Source of the DNA: Ancylobacter novellus DSM 506
GTDB lineage: Bacteria; Pseudomonadota; Alphaproteobacteria; Rhizobiales; Xanthobacteraceae
NCBI RefSeq assembly: GCF_000092925.1
Contig: NC_014217.1
Coordinates: forward strand, 434,001-498,000
Direction of reading: 5' to 3'
Length of the DNA: 64,000 nt
Part shown: positions 10,403 through 18,937 of the stretch, in pieces
Numbering within the stretch: the stretch's first letter is position 1
Layout: each line of letters begins with the position of its first letter
Made by a program: the position numbers and the translations under genes
The notes under the pieces: generated by a model
Databases searched by the model: none
Seen by the model: the letters and a program-made list of their open reading frames with translations, nothing else
Told to the model about the DNA's origin: nothing

Positions 10403-10558
10403 GCTTCTCGCGGCTCTCCTGCGTGGAGGCCGGGGAACCTTTCCCGCAATGCAGCGTTAAATGGCGCGTGGCCGCATCTGCCGGTCGCATCCCCTCGTCC
10501 CAATCTGCGCGCCCGCCGGTCGATGCTGGCCAATGGGCCGCGAACGACGGAATGCTTC

Positions 10559-12907
10559 ATGCCGCTGCGCGCGATACCCGGCATCCTGCTGCTCGCCCTT
10601 TGCGTCACCTTCGCCGCGCCGCTCAAGGCGCAGACGCTCGCTTCCCCGCCGGCCCAGCCGGCACAGACGACGCCCGAGAGCACGCGGCCCGAGGGCACGC
10701 GGCAGGATCTGCGCGCGCTGCTCGACACGCTGGAGGACGACGCGGCGCGGACGGCTTTCCTCGCCCGGCTGCGTGCGCTCGTCGAGAGCGGCACCGTTGC
10801 GCCGGAACCGGCGGCGCCGGAGCGCGACGACTGGCTGGCGGGCGCCACCCGGTCGCTCGGCAGCTTCTCCAACTCGGTCCTCGGCCTGGTCGGCGAGATC
10901 GAGCAACTGCCGGAACAGGCCGAACGCTTCTTCGAGGATCTATCCGATCCGCTGGTGCTCCAGCGCGTCGGCTGGGCGGCGATAATGGTCATCACCGTCC
11001 TCGCGGCGGCGCTGCTGGCGGAATATGTCGCCAAATTGCTGCTCTCCCGCCTGCGCCGGGCGGTGGAAGCGCGCCACGCGCGGGGTCTTCCCATGCGGGC
11101 TCTGCTGCTCGGCATACGCACGGTGCTCGACATATTGCCCATCGCCGCCTTTGCCGCCGCGTCCTTCGGCGTGCTGGCGCTGGTCGAGCTCAATTTCGTC
11201 ATCCGGCTCGCCGTGGTCACAGTGATCAACGCCAATGTGCTGGCGCGGCTCATCCTCGCCGCCGGCAGGGCCGTGCTGACGCCGGACGCGCCGCATCTGC
11301 GGCTGTTCCCGCTGGAGAATGAGAGCGCGGCCTATGGCTATCTGTGGGTCAGGCGCTTCGCATACACCGTCGTCTACGGCTATTTCCTGTTGCGCGCCGC
11401 CTGGGTGCTCGGCCTCGCCCTGCCGACCTACCACTTCCTCAGCCATGCGCTCGGCCTGTTCGTCGCCGGCATGTGCATCGTGTTCATCCTGCAGATTCGC
11501 GCCGGCGTCGCTGCGCGCCTGCGCCGCATCGGCGCGCGGGAAGGCCGCGCGGCGCGGCTGCGCGATACGGTGGCGGACTTCTGGCATGTGCTGCTGATCG
11601 CCTACGTCGTCGCCGCCTACATCGTCCGTGTGTTCGATGTCGCCGGCGGCTTCGCCTTCCTCACCCAGGCGACGCTGCTCTCGCTCCTCACCGTCGCGCT
11701 TGCCGCGCTGGCGATCTCGCTGCTGCTGCGGGCCTTCGACAAGGTGTTCCGGCTGAACGGCGAGATGCGCGAGCGCTACCCGCTGCTGGAGGCGCGCGCC
11801 AACCGCTATCTGCCCGCGCTGCGCAGCGGCATGCAGGGGCTGGTGCTCGCGGTCGCCACGCTGGTGCTGCTGGAGATATGGGGCGCCAGGCCGTTCGAAT
11901 GGCTGGCCTCCGACCACGGCCAGGGCGCGGTCGGCCGGCTCATTTCCATCGGCGTGGTGGTGCTGGCCGGGCTGATCGCCTGGGAGCTTGCCACCGTCTT
12001 CTCCGAGCGTCTGCGCGCCGGCAATCCCAGCTCCACCCGGCTGAAGACGCTGCTGCCCTTCCTGCAGAACGCCTTCCGCGTGGTGCTGCTGACATTGGGC
12101 GGGCTGATCCTGCTCTCCGAGATCGGGGTCAACATCGCCCCGCTGCTGGCCGGCGCCGGCGTGCTCGGCCTCGCCATCGGCTTCGGCGCGCAGACGCTGG
12201 TGAAGGACGTGATCACCGGCATCTTCATCCTGATGGAGGACACCATCTCGGTCGGCGACGTGGTGGAGGTCGGCGCCCATAGCGGGCTGGTGGAGAAGAT
12301 CAGCATCCGCACCGTCCACATGCGCGACTTCGACGGCAACGTGCACTCGATCCCCTTCGGCGAGGTGCAGACCATCAAGAACATGTCGAAGGACTTCGCC
12401 TATGCGGTCATCGACGTGCGCGTCTCCTATCGCGAGAACATCGACGAGGCGCTGGCGCTGATGTCGGAGGTGGCGGCGGACATGGCGGCGAAGGGGCCGC
12501 TGGCCGAGACCATCGTCGCGCCCTTCGAGGTGGTGGGGGTGGAGGCGCTGGAGGAGAGCTACATCTGGCTGCGCGGCCGCTTCAAGACCCGTCCGCTCGG
12601 CCAGTGGAACGTCAAGCGCGAGTTCTACCGCCGCATCAAGGCGGCGTTCGACGCGCGCGGCATCGAGATCCCGTACCCGCACCGCACCGTCTATCTCGGC
12701 ACCGACAAGAAGGGCGAGGCGCCGCCGCTGCGCCTCGTCAGCCAGCGGCCAGAGGACCTCTCCGCGCCCCAGCGTGCCCGCCGGGCCGAGGCCGCCCGTG
12801 CCGCCCGCACGCCCGGTCCGCTGATCGAGGAGCATCCCGGCGCGCGCGAGCGCAGCGAGGAGGACGAGGAGCCGATGCTCCCGACCATCGAGGAGCGCCG
12901 GCACTGA
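10559..12907 (+). CDS. Large MscS-family mechanosensitive channel
   Basis: Inner-membrane channel that opens under membrane tension during hypo-osmotic shock (782 aa from this start). Residues 1-25 (PLRAIPGILLLALCVTFAAP) form a signal peptide ending near LKAQ. A periplasmic region to about 130 follows, then about ten hydrophobic segments. The MscS pore helix and beta domain lie near 525-600: LLAGAGVLGLAIGFGAQTLV, DVITGIFILMEDTISVGDVV and IPFGEVQTIKNMSKDF. A charged, disordered C-terminal tail carries many Arg and Glu. Size and layout fit the YbiO/YnaI-like large branch. I chose the ATG at 10559 over 10523 because it begins the signal peptide. It appears to be monocistronic, ending at a family A repeat. 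Confidence 0.93.
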   Translation: MPLRAIPGILLLALCVTFAAPLKAQTLASPPAQPAQTTPESTRPEGTRQDLRALLDTLEDDAARTAFLARLRALVESGTVAPEPAAPERDDWLAGATRSLGSFSNSVLGLVGEIEQLPEQAERFFEDLSDPLVLQRVGWAAIMVITVLAAALLAEYVAKLLLSRLRRAVEARHARGLPMRALLLGIRTVLDILPIAAFAAASFGVLALVELNFVIRLAVVTVINANVLARLILAAGRAVLTPDAPHLRLFPLENESAAYGYLWVRRFAYTVVYGYFLLRAAWVLGLALPTYHFLSHALGLFVAGMCIVFILQIRAGVAARLRRIGAREGRAARLRDTVADFWHVLLIAYVVAAYIVRVFDVAGGFAFLTQATLLSLLTVALAALAISLLLRAFDKVFRLNGEMRERYPLLEARANRYLPALRSGMQGLVLAVATLVLLEIWGARPFEWLASDHGQGAVGRLISIGVVVLAGLIAWELATVFSERLRAGNPSSTRLKTLLPFLQNAFRVVLLTLGGLILLSEIGVNIAPLLAGAGVLGLAIGFGAQTLVKDVITGIFILMEDTISVGDVVEVGAHSGLVEKISIRTVHMRDFDGNVHSIPFGEVQTIKNMSKDFAYAVIDVRVSYRENIDEALALMSEVAADMAAKGPLAETIVAPFEVVGVEALEESYIWLRGRFKTRPLGQWNVKREFYRRIKAAFDARGIEIPYPHRTVYLGTDKKGEAPPLRLVSQRPEDLSAPQRARRAEAARAARTPGPLIEEHPGARERSEEDEEPMLPTIEERRH

Positions 12908-12928
12908 GGGCGGCTGCCGCCATCTGAC

Positions 12929-13017
12929 CGTCATCCCCGGGCTTGACCCGGGGATCCACGACTTCTCGCCGGTACTCGCCCAAGGCGTGGATGCCCGGGC
13001 CAAGCCCGGGCATAACG
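12929..13017. repeat. Family A palindromic intergenic repeat, copy 4
   Basis: CGTCATCCCCGGGCTTGACC at the left and CCAAGCCCGGGCATAACG at the right, with a GATCCACG/CGTGGATG inner pair. It lies between the MscS gene and the hlyD-like gene, in a 234-nt gap otherwise without a visible gene. Confidence 0.88.
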
Positions 13018-13141
13018 GTCGCCGGGGACTGGTCATACGCTCGGGATAAGAGCACGCTCTCCGGCCTCTAGCCATTGAGCGCGGGCGGCAAAGCCGCGAT
13101 GATGCGTCACCGCCCGACCCGCCGCGGAGACGCGCCCGTCC

Positions 13142-14122
13142 ATGTTGAGTCGCCTTCTCCGCCATCCGGTGACGCTGATCGTCGGCGTGGTGGTCGCGCT
13201 TTTCGTCATCTACGAGATCAGCGTGCGCTTCTTCGCCTATACGGCGGACGCCTATGTGATGAGCGACATCGTCGTCATCTCCTCGCAGATCGAGGGGCCG
13301 GTCTCGAAGCTTGCGGTGCAGAACAACCAGACGGTCGCGGCGAACCAGTTGCTGTTCGAGATCGAGCGCACGCCCTTCGCGCTGAAGGTCCAGGAGGCGC
13401 AGGCGTCGCTGGCGCAGGCGCAGGCCAATCTCGGCCTGGCGCAGGACGAGGTGAACGCCGCCAAGGCCAACATCGCTTCCGCCCAGGCGATCCAGGCCAA
13501 TGCGCAGGAGCAGCTGAACCGCATCAAGACGCTGTCGGGGGAGGGCTTCTCGCCGGAGGCGCAGCTCGACGTCGCCACCCGTGACGTTGCCACCGCCGGC
13601 GCGAACGTCTCCTCCACCCAGGCCCAACTCGCCGTGGCGACCCAGCGTGTCACCGTGGCGAATGCGGCGATCGGCTCCACCCAGGCGGAGCTGGCGCGGG
13701 CCGAATACGACCTCTCCAAGACCGTGGTGGCGGCGCCGGAGGCGGGGCGGATCACGCCCTTCACCACGCGGCTCGGCGACTATCTGCGGCCGGGCACCGA
13801 GGTGCTGGCGATCATCACCGATCGCCGCCGGCGCGTGGTCGCCAACATGAACGAGCGCCATCTGGAGCGCATCCGCATCGGCCAACGCGTGCTGCTGACC
13901 CTCGGCAACGATCCCTGGCAGCTGCATCTCGGGCGGGTGAGCGGCATCGCCGCCGGCGTCGCGCGCTCGCCGCACAATCCCGAGATCGTGCCCTATGTCG
14001 AGCCGACCACCGACTGGGTGCGTCTGCCCCGGCGCTTCCCGATCGAGATCGAGCTCGACGACTGGCCGGCGGGCGTCGGCCTGTTCAACGGCGCCGATGC
14101 CCGCGTGCTGATCTGGTTCTAG
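13142..14122 (+). CDS. HlyD/EmrA-type membrane-fusion protein
   Basis: Periplasmic adaptor (326 aa) that links an inner-membrane exporter to the cell exterior. One N-terminal membrane helix (about residues 8-26, VTLIVGVVVALFVIYEI) is followed by a biotinyl-lipoyl half-motif (AYVMSDIVVISSQIEGPVSK), a long Ala/Gln-rich coiled-coil hairpin (about 80-190) with the EGFSPEAQLD turn, then the second lipoyl half (VVAAPEAGRITPF) and a beta-barrel domain. Size and plan resemble AaeA-like adaptors that pair with FUSC-type aromatic-acid exporters, and a FUSC gene follows. The stop codon is embedded in the left arm of the palindrome at 14118. Confidence 0.9.
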   Translation: MLSRLLRHPVTLIVGVVVALFVIYEISVRFFAYTADAYVMSDIVVISSQIEGPVSKLAVQNNQTVAANQLLFEIERTPFALKVQEAQASLAQAQANLGLAQDEVNAAKANIASAQAIQANAQEQLNRIKTLSGEGFSPEAQLDVATRDVATAGANVSSTQAQLAVATQRVTVANAAIGSTQAELARAEYDLSKTVVAAPEAGRITPFTTRLGDYLRPGTEVLAIITDRRRRVVANMNERHLERIRIGQRVLLTLGNDPWQLHLGRVSGIAAGVARSPHNPEIVPYVEPTTDWVRLPRRFPIEIELDDWPAGVGLFNGADARVLIWF

Positions 14123-14173
14123 AGCCCTTTCCAATCAGGTGGAATCACCTGATTGATAAGAAAGTGCTCTAGA
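14118..14173. repeat. Palindromic element D1 overlapping the hlyD-like stop
   Basis: Outer arms TCTAGAGC (14118-14125) and GCTCTAGA (14166-14173) enclose an inner perfect hairpin, AATCAGGTG/CACCTGATT with loop GAAT (14133-14154). The TAG stop of the adaptor gene is part of the left arm. The design matches recurrent intergenic repeats of Hyphomicrobiales genomes. Confidence 0.85.
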
Positions 14174-14185
14174 TTCAATAAGCTG

Positions 14186-14233
14186 GAGCATGTTCTAATC
14201 GCGAAAGTCGGGCAACTTTCGCGGAACATGCTC
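14186..14233. repeat. Palindromic element D2 overlapping the FUSC start
   Basis: GAGCATGTTC (14186) pairs with GAACATGCTC (14224), and CGCGAAAGT (14200) pairs with ACTTTCGCG (14215), giving a long stem with a TAAT bulge and a short loop. The first candidate ATG of the FUSC gene (14228) lies inside the right arm, so the stem would hide it in mRNA. Confidence 0.87.
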
Positions 14234-15238
14234 AAGCCCATGGACGACGTCACGCGGCATGCCTTCGCCACCGCCACCGGGGTGCTCGCCGCCGTCTACA
14301 TCTCGCTGGCCATGGGATGGCAGGACCCGTACTGGGCCGCGCTCAGCGTAATGATCATCGCCAATGTCGACCGCGATGCGCTGTTCACCAAGGGCGTGCT
14401 GCGCATCACCGGCACCTTCATCGGGGTGATCGGCGGCTACTATGTCGGCCAGTGGGCCGAGGGGCTGAACGCGCTGCAGGCGGCGCTGGTGATGATCGCC
14501 GCGGCGGTCGGCACCTATGGCCGCCAGCGCAGCGCCTATGGCTATGCCTGGTTCTATGGCGGGCTGACCTTCGCCCTCGTCATGCTCTACACCATGACGC
14601 AGCCCGAGCAGCTCTACGACTTCGCCTGGTATCGCTGCTACGAGATCGTTACCGGCGTGGTCTGCGGCACGCTGGCGAGCTGGGCGCTCGGGCCGCGCGC
14701 AGGCGAACTGCACGCCCGCCTCGTCGCGCAGGCGGCGGCGACCAGCCAGGTCAATGCCGAGCGCCAGTCGATGGTCGCGGCGGTCGGCGCGTTGATCATC
14801 ATCGTCACCTGGTCGCTGTTCGACCTGCCGCAGCTGCCGCAGGTGCTGATCTCCAGCCTCATCATCATCGACAACGACCCGGTGGCGAGCCGCCATCGCG
14901 GCGCGCAGCGCATCTTCGGCTGCATCATCGGCGGCACGGCCGGGCTGGTCGTGATCGGGCTCGACGCCACCGACATGTGGTGGTGGGTGACGATGCTGTT
15001 CCTCGGCGTGTTCACCTTCGCCCGCATCCATCTCGGCGGGACGACGCAGGCCTATATCGGCACGCAGTCGGCAATCGCCTATCTGGTGACGCTGGTGGGC
15101 ACCGGCCCGCCGACCACGCTGGAGCCGCCGATCGACCGCCTCGTCGGCATCGTCATCGGGGTGAGCATCATGACCACGCTGGTCTGGGCGTTCAATTCGG
15201 TGAAGCCGGCGGAGAAGGTGGCGGACGGACCGGCCTGA
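14228..15238 (+). CDS. FUSC-family inner-membrane exporter (short form)
   Basis: Predicted transporter of the aromatic-acid/fusaric-acid resistance superfamily (336 aa from this ATG). Two sets of hydrophobic helices are visible (about residues 8-160, and 185-325 including LIIIVTWSLFDLPQLPQVLI and MWWWVTMLFLGVFTFARIHL). GWQDPYWAALSVMI and NVDRDALFTKGVLRITGTFI at the N-terminus are family-typical. It is about half the length of AaeB/YccS-type proteins and lacks their large cytoplasmic domain. It pairs with the HlyD-like adaptor upstream as a likely two-part exporter; the substrate is unknown. The start is uncertain: ATG 14228 is inside palindrome D2, and ATG 14240 (MDDVTRHAF) is the alternative. 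Confidence 0.85.
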   Translation: MLKPMDDVTRHAFATATGVLAAVYISLAMGWQDPYWAALSVMIIANVDRDALFTKGVLRITGTFIGVIGGYYVGQWAEGLNALQAALVMIAAAVGTYGRQRSAYGYAWFYGGLTFALVMLYTMTQPEQLYDFAWYRCYEIVTGVVCGTLASWALGPRAGELHARLVAQAAATSQVNAERQSMVAAVGALIIIVTWSLFDLPQLPQVLISSLIIIDNDPVASRHRGAQRIFGCIIGGTAGLVVIGLDATDMWWWVTMLFLGVFTFARIHLGGTTQAYIGTQSAIAYLVTLVGTGPPTTLEPPIDRLVGIVIGVSIMTTLVWAFNSVKPAEKVADGPA

Positions 15239-15574
15239 TCAGTCCTGATCGCGGGCCGGGGCGATCTCGTCCAGCAGCGTCGCGACATCCGTGCCGCGCG
15301 GCACGGAACGCCAGCGGCTCGGCGCGCTCGCCGGAACCACCACCGCCGCGCCCTTGGGGCAGATGTCGAGGCAGTCGATCTCGACCACGGCGACGCGGGC
15401 GCCCTTGCGGCGCGGCTTCTTCATCGGCTTGCCGCCCTCGCGCCGGGCGATCTCCTTGCGCAATGCCTTGGGCAGCGACTGCTCGCCGTCCGGGCCGAAG
15501 CTGCCGCCGAGCTTCTTCGCGCATTTGCGGCAGACGAGGACGACGTCCGTCCAGTCGGTCTTGATGTGCTTCAT
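15239..15574 (-). CDS. Small (2Fe-2S) thioredoxin-like ferredoxin family protein
   Basis: Cytoplasmic 111-aa protein with four cysteines in two pairs, LVCRKCAKK near residue 14 and IDCLDICPKGAAVVV near residue 70. This CxxC...CxxxC spacing is that of thioredoxin-like 2Fe-2S ferredoxins. A Lys/Arg-rich insert (KPMKKPRRKGARVAV) lies between them. The partner is unknown; the gene stands alone on the minus strand, its stop facing the FUSC gene stop across one base. Longer in-frame extensions upstream lack conserved features, so the ATG at 15574 (MKHIKTDWTDVVLV) is preferred. Confidence 0.8.
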   Translation of the reverse strand: MKHIKTDWTDVVLVCRKCAKKLGGSFGPDGEQSLPKALRKEIARREGGKPMKKPRRKGARVAVVEIDCLDICPKGAAVVVPASAPSRWRSVPRGTDVATLLDEIAPARDQD

Positions 15575-15714
15575 GGTTGTCCCGGCTCTGTCGCGCACGC
15601 ATGTGGCATCGCGAGGCCGGATTGTCGATGAGGGCCGGCCGGAAAGCTTTATGGGCCGCACGTCGAGGGGGGCGGGACGACGTGGGGTCCGGCTTTCCGG
15701 CCGGCCGCAAGCGC

Positions 15715-18700
15715 TCACTCCGCGGGATGAGCCGCGGGGAGCACCTCGCCGTGCTGACGCAGCGGGCGGTTGCCCGTGATCCGCCGCAGCAGCACATAGA
15801 AGACGGGCGTGAGGAACAGCCCGAAGAAGGTCACGCCGATCATGCCGGCGAACACGGCGACGCCCATGGCGTGGCGCATCTCGGCGCCGGCGCCGGTGGA
15901 GAGCACCAGCGGCAGCACGCCCATGATGAAGGCGAAGGAGGTCATCAGGATCGGCCGCAGGCGCAGCCGGGCCGCCTCGATCGCCGCATCCACCGGATTG
16001 CGGCCGACGAACTCCAGCTCGCGGGCGAACTCGACGATCAGGATGGCGTTCTTCGCCGACAGGCCGACCAGCACCACCAACCCGATCTGGGTGAAGATGT
16101 TGTTGTCGCCGCCGCCGAGCCAGACGCCGAACAGCGCCGCTAGCAGGCCCATGGGCACGATCAGGATGATCGCGATCGGCAGGGTCAGGCTTTCATACTG
16201 CGCCGCCAGCACCAGGAAGACGAGCAGGATGGCGATCGGGAACACCAGCGTCGCCGAGTTGCCCGCCAGGATCTCCTGATAGGTCAGGTCGGTCCATTCA
16301 TAGTCGAAGCCGGGCGGCAACACCTCCTCGGCGATGCGCTTGGCCGCGTCCTGCGCCTGGCCGGACGAGAAGCCCGGCGCCGGCGAGGCGTTGAAGTCGG
16401 CGGTGAGGAAGCCGTTGTAGCGCTGCGCGCGTTCCGGTCCCGCCGTCTGCTCGACCTTGAGCAAAGCGGAAAGCGGGATCATCTCGCCGGAGATCGAGCG
16501 GACCTTCAGCTTGCCGATGTCCTCGGGACGCGAACGGAACGGCGCGTCGGCCTGCACGCGCACCGAATAGGTGCGGCCGAACTTGTTGAAGTCGTTCACG
16601 TAGAGCGAGCCGAGATAGACCTGCAGCGTCTCGAACACCGACTGGACGGGCACGCCGAGCTGGCGGGCCTTGGTGCGGTCGATGGCGGCGAAGATCTGCG
16701 GCACGTTGATCTGGTAGGTGGTGAACTGTCCGGTCAGTTCCGGCGCCGCCATGGCCTTGGCCATGAAGGCGTTGGTGACCTCGCTCAGCGCCTCGTAGCC
16801 CTGGCCGGCGCGGTCTTCGAGCTGGAGCTTGAAGCCGCCGACCACGCCGAGGCCCTGCACCGGCGGGGGCGGGAACATGGCGATGAAGGCATCCTTGATC
16901 ACCCCGTATTTCTGGTTCAGCGAGGCGGCGATGGCGCCGGCGCTGAGCGAAGGGTCGGTGCGCTCCTCGAACGGCTTGAGCACCGAGAACACGATGCCGG
17001 CGTTGGACGAGTTGGAGAAGCCGGCGATCGACAGGCCCGGGAAGGCCACCGCGCTGGCGACACCCGGCTCGGCGAGGGTGATCTCCGTCATCTTGCGGAT
17101 CACCTCTTCCGTGCGGTCGAGCGTGGCGCCGTCGGGCAGCTGGGCGAAGCCGACCAGATACTGCTTGTCCTGCGCCGGTACGAAGCCCGAGGGCACGGCC
17201 TGGAACAGCCACCAGGTGGCGCCCAGCATGAGCGCGTAGAAGATCATCACGAGGCTCTTGACCTTCAGCGTGCCGCGCACGCCGCTGCCATAGCCGCGCG
17301 AGCCGCGCGAGAACACGAAGTTGAAGCCGCGGAAGAACCAGCCGAACAGGGCGTTGATGACGCGCTGGAGCATGTCCGGCGGGGCATCGTGCCCGCGCAG
17401 CAGCAGCGCGGCCAGCGCCGGCGACAGGGTCAGCGAGTTGATCGCCGAGATCACCGTCGAGATGGCGATGGTGAGCGCGAACTGCCGGTAGAACTGGCCC
17501 GACAGGCCGGAGATGAAGGCCAGCGGCACGAAGACCGCGACCAGCACCAGGGCGATGGCGATGATCGGTCCCGACACTTCGGTCATCGCCTGATAGGCGG
17601 CGGCGCGGGGCGTCAGCCCGTTCTCGATGTTGCGCTCGACGTTCTCCACCACGACGATGGCGTCGTCGACCACGATGCCGATGGCGAGCACGAGGCCGAA
17701 CAGGCTCAGCGCGTTGATCGAGAAGCCGAAGATATACATCACCGCGAAGGTGCCGACGATGGAGACAGGCACGGCCAGCAGCGGGATGATCGAGGCGCGC
17801 CAGGTCTGCAGGAACACCACCACGACGATGACGACCAGCAGCACGGCTTCGAACAGCGTGTGCACCACCGCCTCGATCGAGGCGTCGACGAAGCGGGTGG
17901 TGTCGTAGACGATGGCGTAGTCGACGCCTTCCGGCATCGTCTTCTTCACCTCTTCCATCGTCTTGCGGACGTTCTCGGCGATCTCCAGCGCGTTGGAGCC
18001 GGGGGCCTGGAACACGCCGATGCCGACCGCCTGCTTGTTGTCGAGCAGCGAGCGCAGCGCGTAGTCGGCGGCGCCGAGCTCAATGCGGGCGACATCACGC
18101 AGGCGCACCACCTGGCCGTCGGTGCCGGTCTTCACGACGATGTCGCCGAACTCCTCCTCGGTCTCGAGGCGGCCCTGGGCGTTGACGGAGAGCTGAAGGT
18201 CGACACCTTCGGCGGCCGGCGAGGCGCCGACGATGCCGGCGGCGGCCTGCACGTTCTGGGCGCGGATCTCGTTGGCGACGTCGCCGGCAGAGAGGCCGTG
18301 CTCGGCGATCTTCTGCGGGTCCAGCCAGACGCGCATCGAGTAGTCGCCGGCGCCGAAGATGTCGATCTGGCCGACGCCCGAGATGCGCGCCAGCCGATCC
18401 TTCACGTTGAGGACGGCGTAGTTGCGCAGATAGGTGATGTCGTAGCGGTCATTGGGGGAGAGAAGGTGCACCACCATGATGAAGTTCGGCGAGCTCTTCG
18501 CCGTGGTGATGCCCAGCGCGCGCACCTCTTCCGGCAGGCGCGGCTCGGCCTGGGCGACGCGGTTCTGCACCAGCTGCGTCGCCTTGTCGGGGTCGGTGCC
18601 CAGCTTGAAGGTGACGGTCAGCGTCATCACGCCGTCGGTGGTCGCTTGGCTGGACATGTACAGCATGTCCTCGACGCCGTTGATCTGCTCCTCGATCGGC

Positions 18701-18894
18701 GTCGCCACCGTGGCGGCGATGACCTTCGGGTTGGCGCCGGGATAGGTGGCGCGCACGATGACCTGCGGCGGCACCACTTCCGGATATTCCGAGATCGGCA
18801 TCACCCGCAGGGCTAGGAGCCCCGCGAGGAAGATGACGACGGAGAGGACGCCGGCGAAAATCGGCCGGTCGATGAAGAATTTGGACAGATTCAT
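15715..18894 (-). CDS. RND multidrug efflux transporter, HAE1 family (AcrB/MexB-like)
   Basis: Inner-membrane proton-driven pump (1059 aa, full length). The start MNLSKFFIDRPIFAGVLSVV and the motifs ATYPGANPKVI, GVDYAIVYDTTRFVDASIEA, AIGIVVDDAIVVVENVER (TM4 with the paired acidic residues), GLSGQFYRQFALTIAISTVI and LVVLVGLSAKNAILIVEFA (TM10 with the conserved Lys) are those of hydrophobe/amphiphile exporters. A GGGGAGGA ribosome site precedes the ATG. The adaptor gene lies 43 nt upstream on the same strand. No outer-membrane TolC-type gene is in the operon, so a channel encoded elsewhere must be used. Confidence 0.97.
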   Translation of the reverse strand: MNLSKFFIDRPIFAGVLSVVIFLAGLLALRVMPISEYPEVVPPQVIVRATYPGANPKVIAATVATPIEEQINGVEDMLYMSSQATTDGVMTLTVTFKLGTDPDKATQLVQNRVAQAEPRLPEEVRALGITTAKSSPNFIMVVHLLSPNDRYDITYLRNYAVLNVKDRLARISGVGQIDIFGAGDYSMRVWLDPQKIAEHGLSAGDVANEIRAQNVQAAAGIVGASPAAEGVDLQLSVNAQGRLETEEEFGDIVVKTGTDGQVVRLRDVARIELGAADYALRSLLDNKQAVGIGVFQAPGSNALEIAENVRKTMEEVKKTMPEGVDYAIVYDTTRFVDASIEAVVHTLFEAVLLVVIVVVVFLQTWRASIIPLLAVPVSIVGTFAVMYIFGFSINALSLFGLVLAIGIVVDDAIVVVENVERNIENGLTPRAAAYQAMTEVSGPIIAIALVLVAVFVPLAFISGLSGQFYRQFALTIAISTVISAINSLTLSPALAALLLRGHDAPPDMLQRVINALFGWFFRGFNFVFSRGSRGYGSGVRGTLKVKSLVMIFYALMLGATWWLFQAVPSGFVPAQDKQYLVGFAQLPDGATLDRTEEVIRKMTEITLAEPGVASAVAFPGLSIAGFSNSSNAGIVFSVLKPFEERTDPSLSAGAIAASLNQKYGVIKDAFIAMFPPPPVQGLGVVGGFKLQLEDRAGQGYEALSEVTNAFMAKAMAAPELTGQFTTYQINVPQIFAAIDRTKARQLGVPVQSVFETLQVYLGSLYVNDFNKFGRTYSVRVQADAPFRSRPEDIGKLKVRSISGEMIPLSALLKVEQTAGPERAQRYNGFLTADFNASPAPGFSSGQAQDAAKRIAEEVLPPGFDYEWTDLTYQEILAGNSATLVFPIAILLVFLVLAAQYESLTLPIAIILIVPMGLLAALFGVWLGGGDNNIFTQIGLVVLVGLSAKNAILIVEFARELEFVGRNPVDAAIEAARLRLRPILMTSFAFIMGVLPLVLSTGAGAEMRHAMGVAVFAGMIGVTFFGLFLTPVFYVLLRRITGNRPLRQHGEVLPAAHPAE

Positions 18895-18937
18895 AGCGTC
18901 CTCCCCCTTTAGGAGGCGAAAAGTCGGCGGCTAGAAA

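Noticed and set aside
10940..14134. Very long open frame (over 1000 codons) on the minus strand opposite the MscS and HlyD genes
   Set aside because: It is rich in His, Arg, Asp and Gly with no motifs, and it mirrors codon bias of the real plus-strand genes. High-GC third positions create such shadows.
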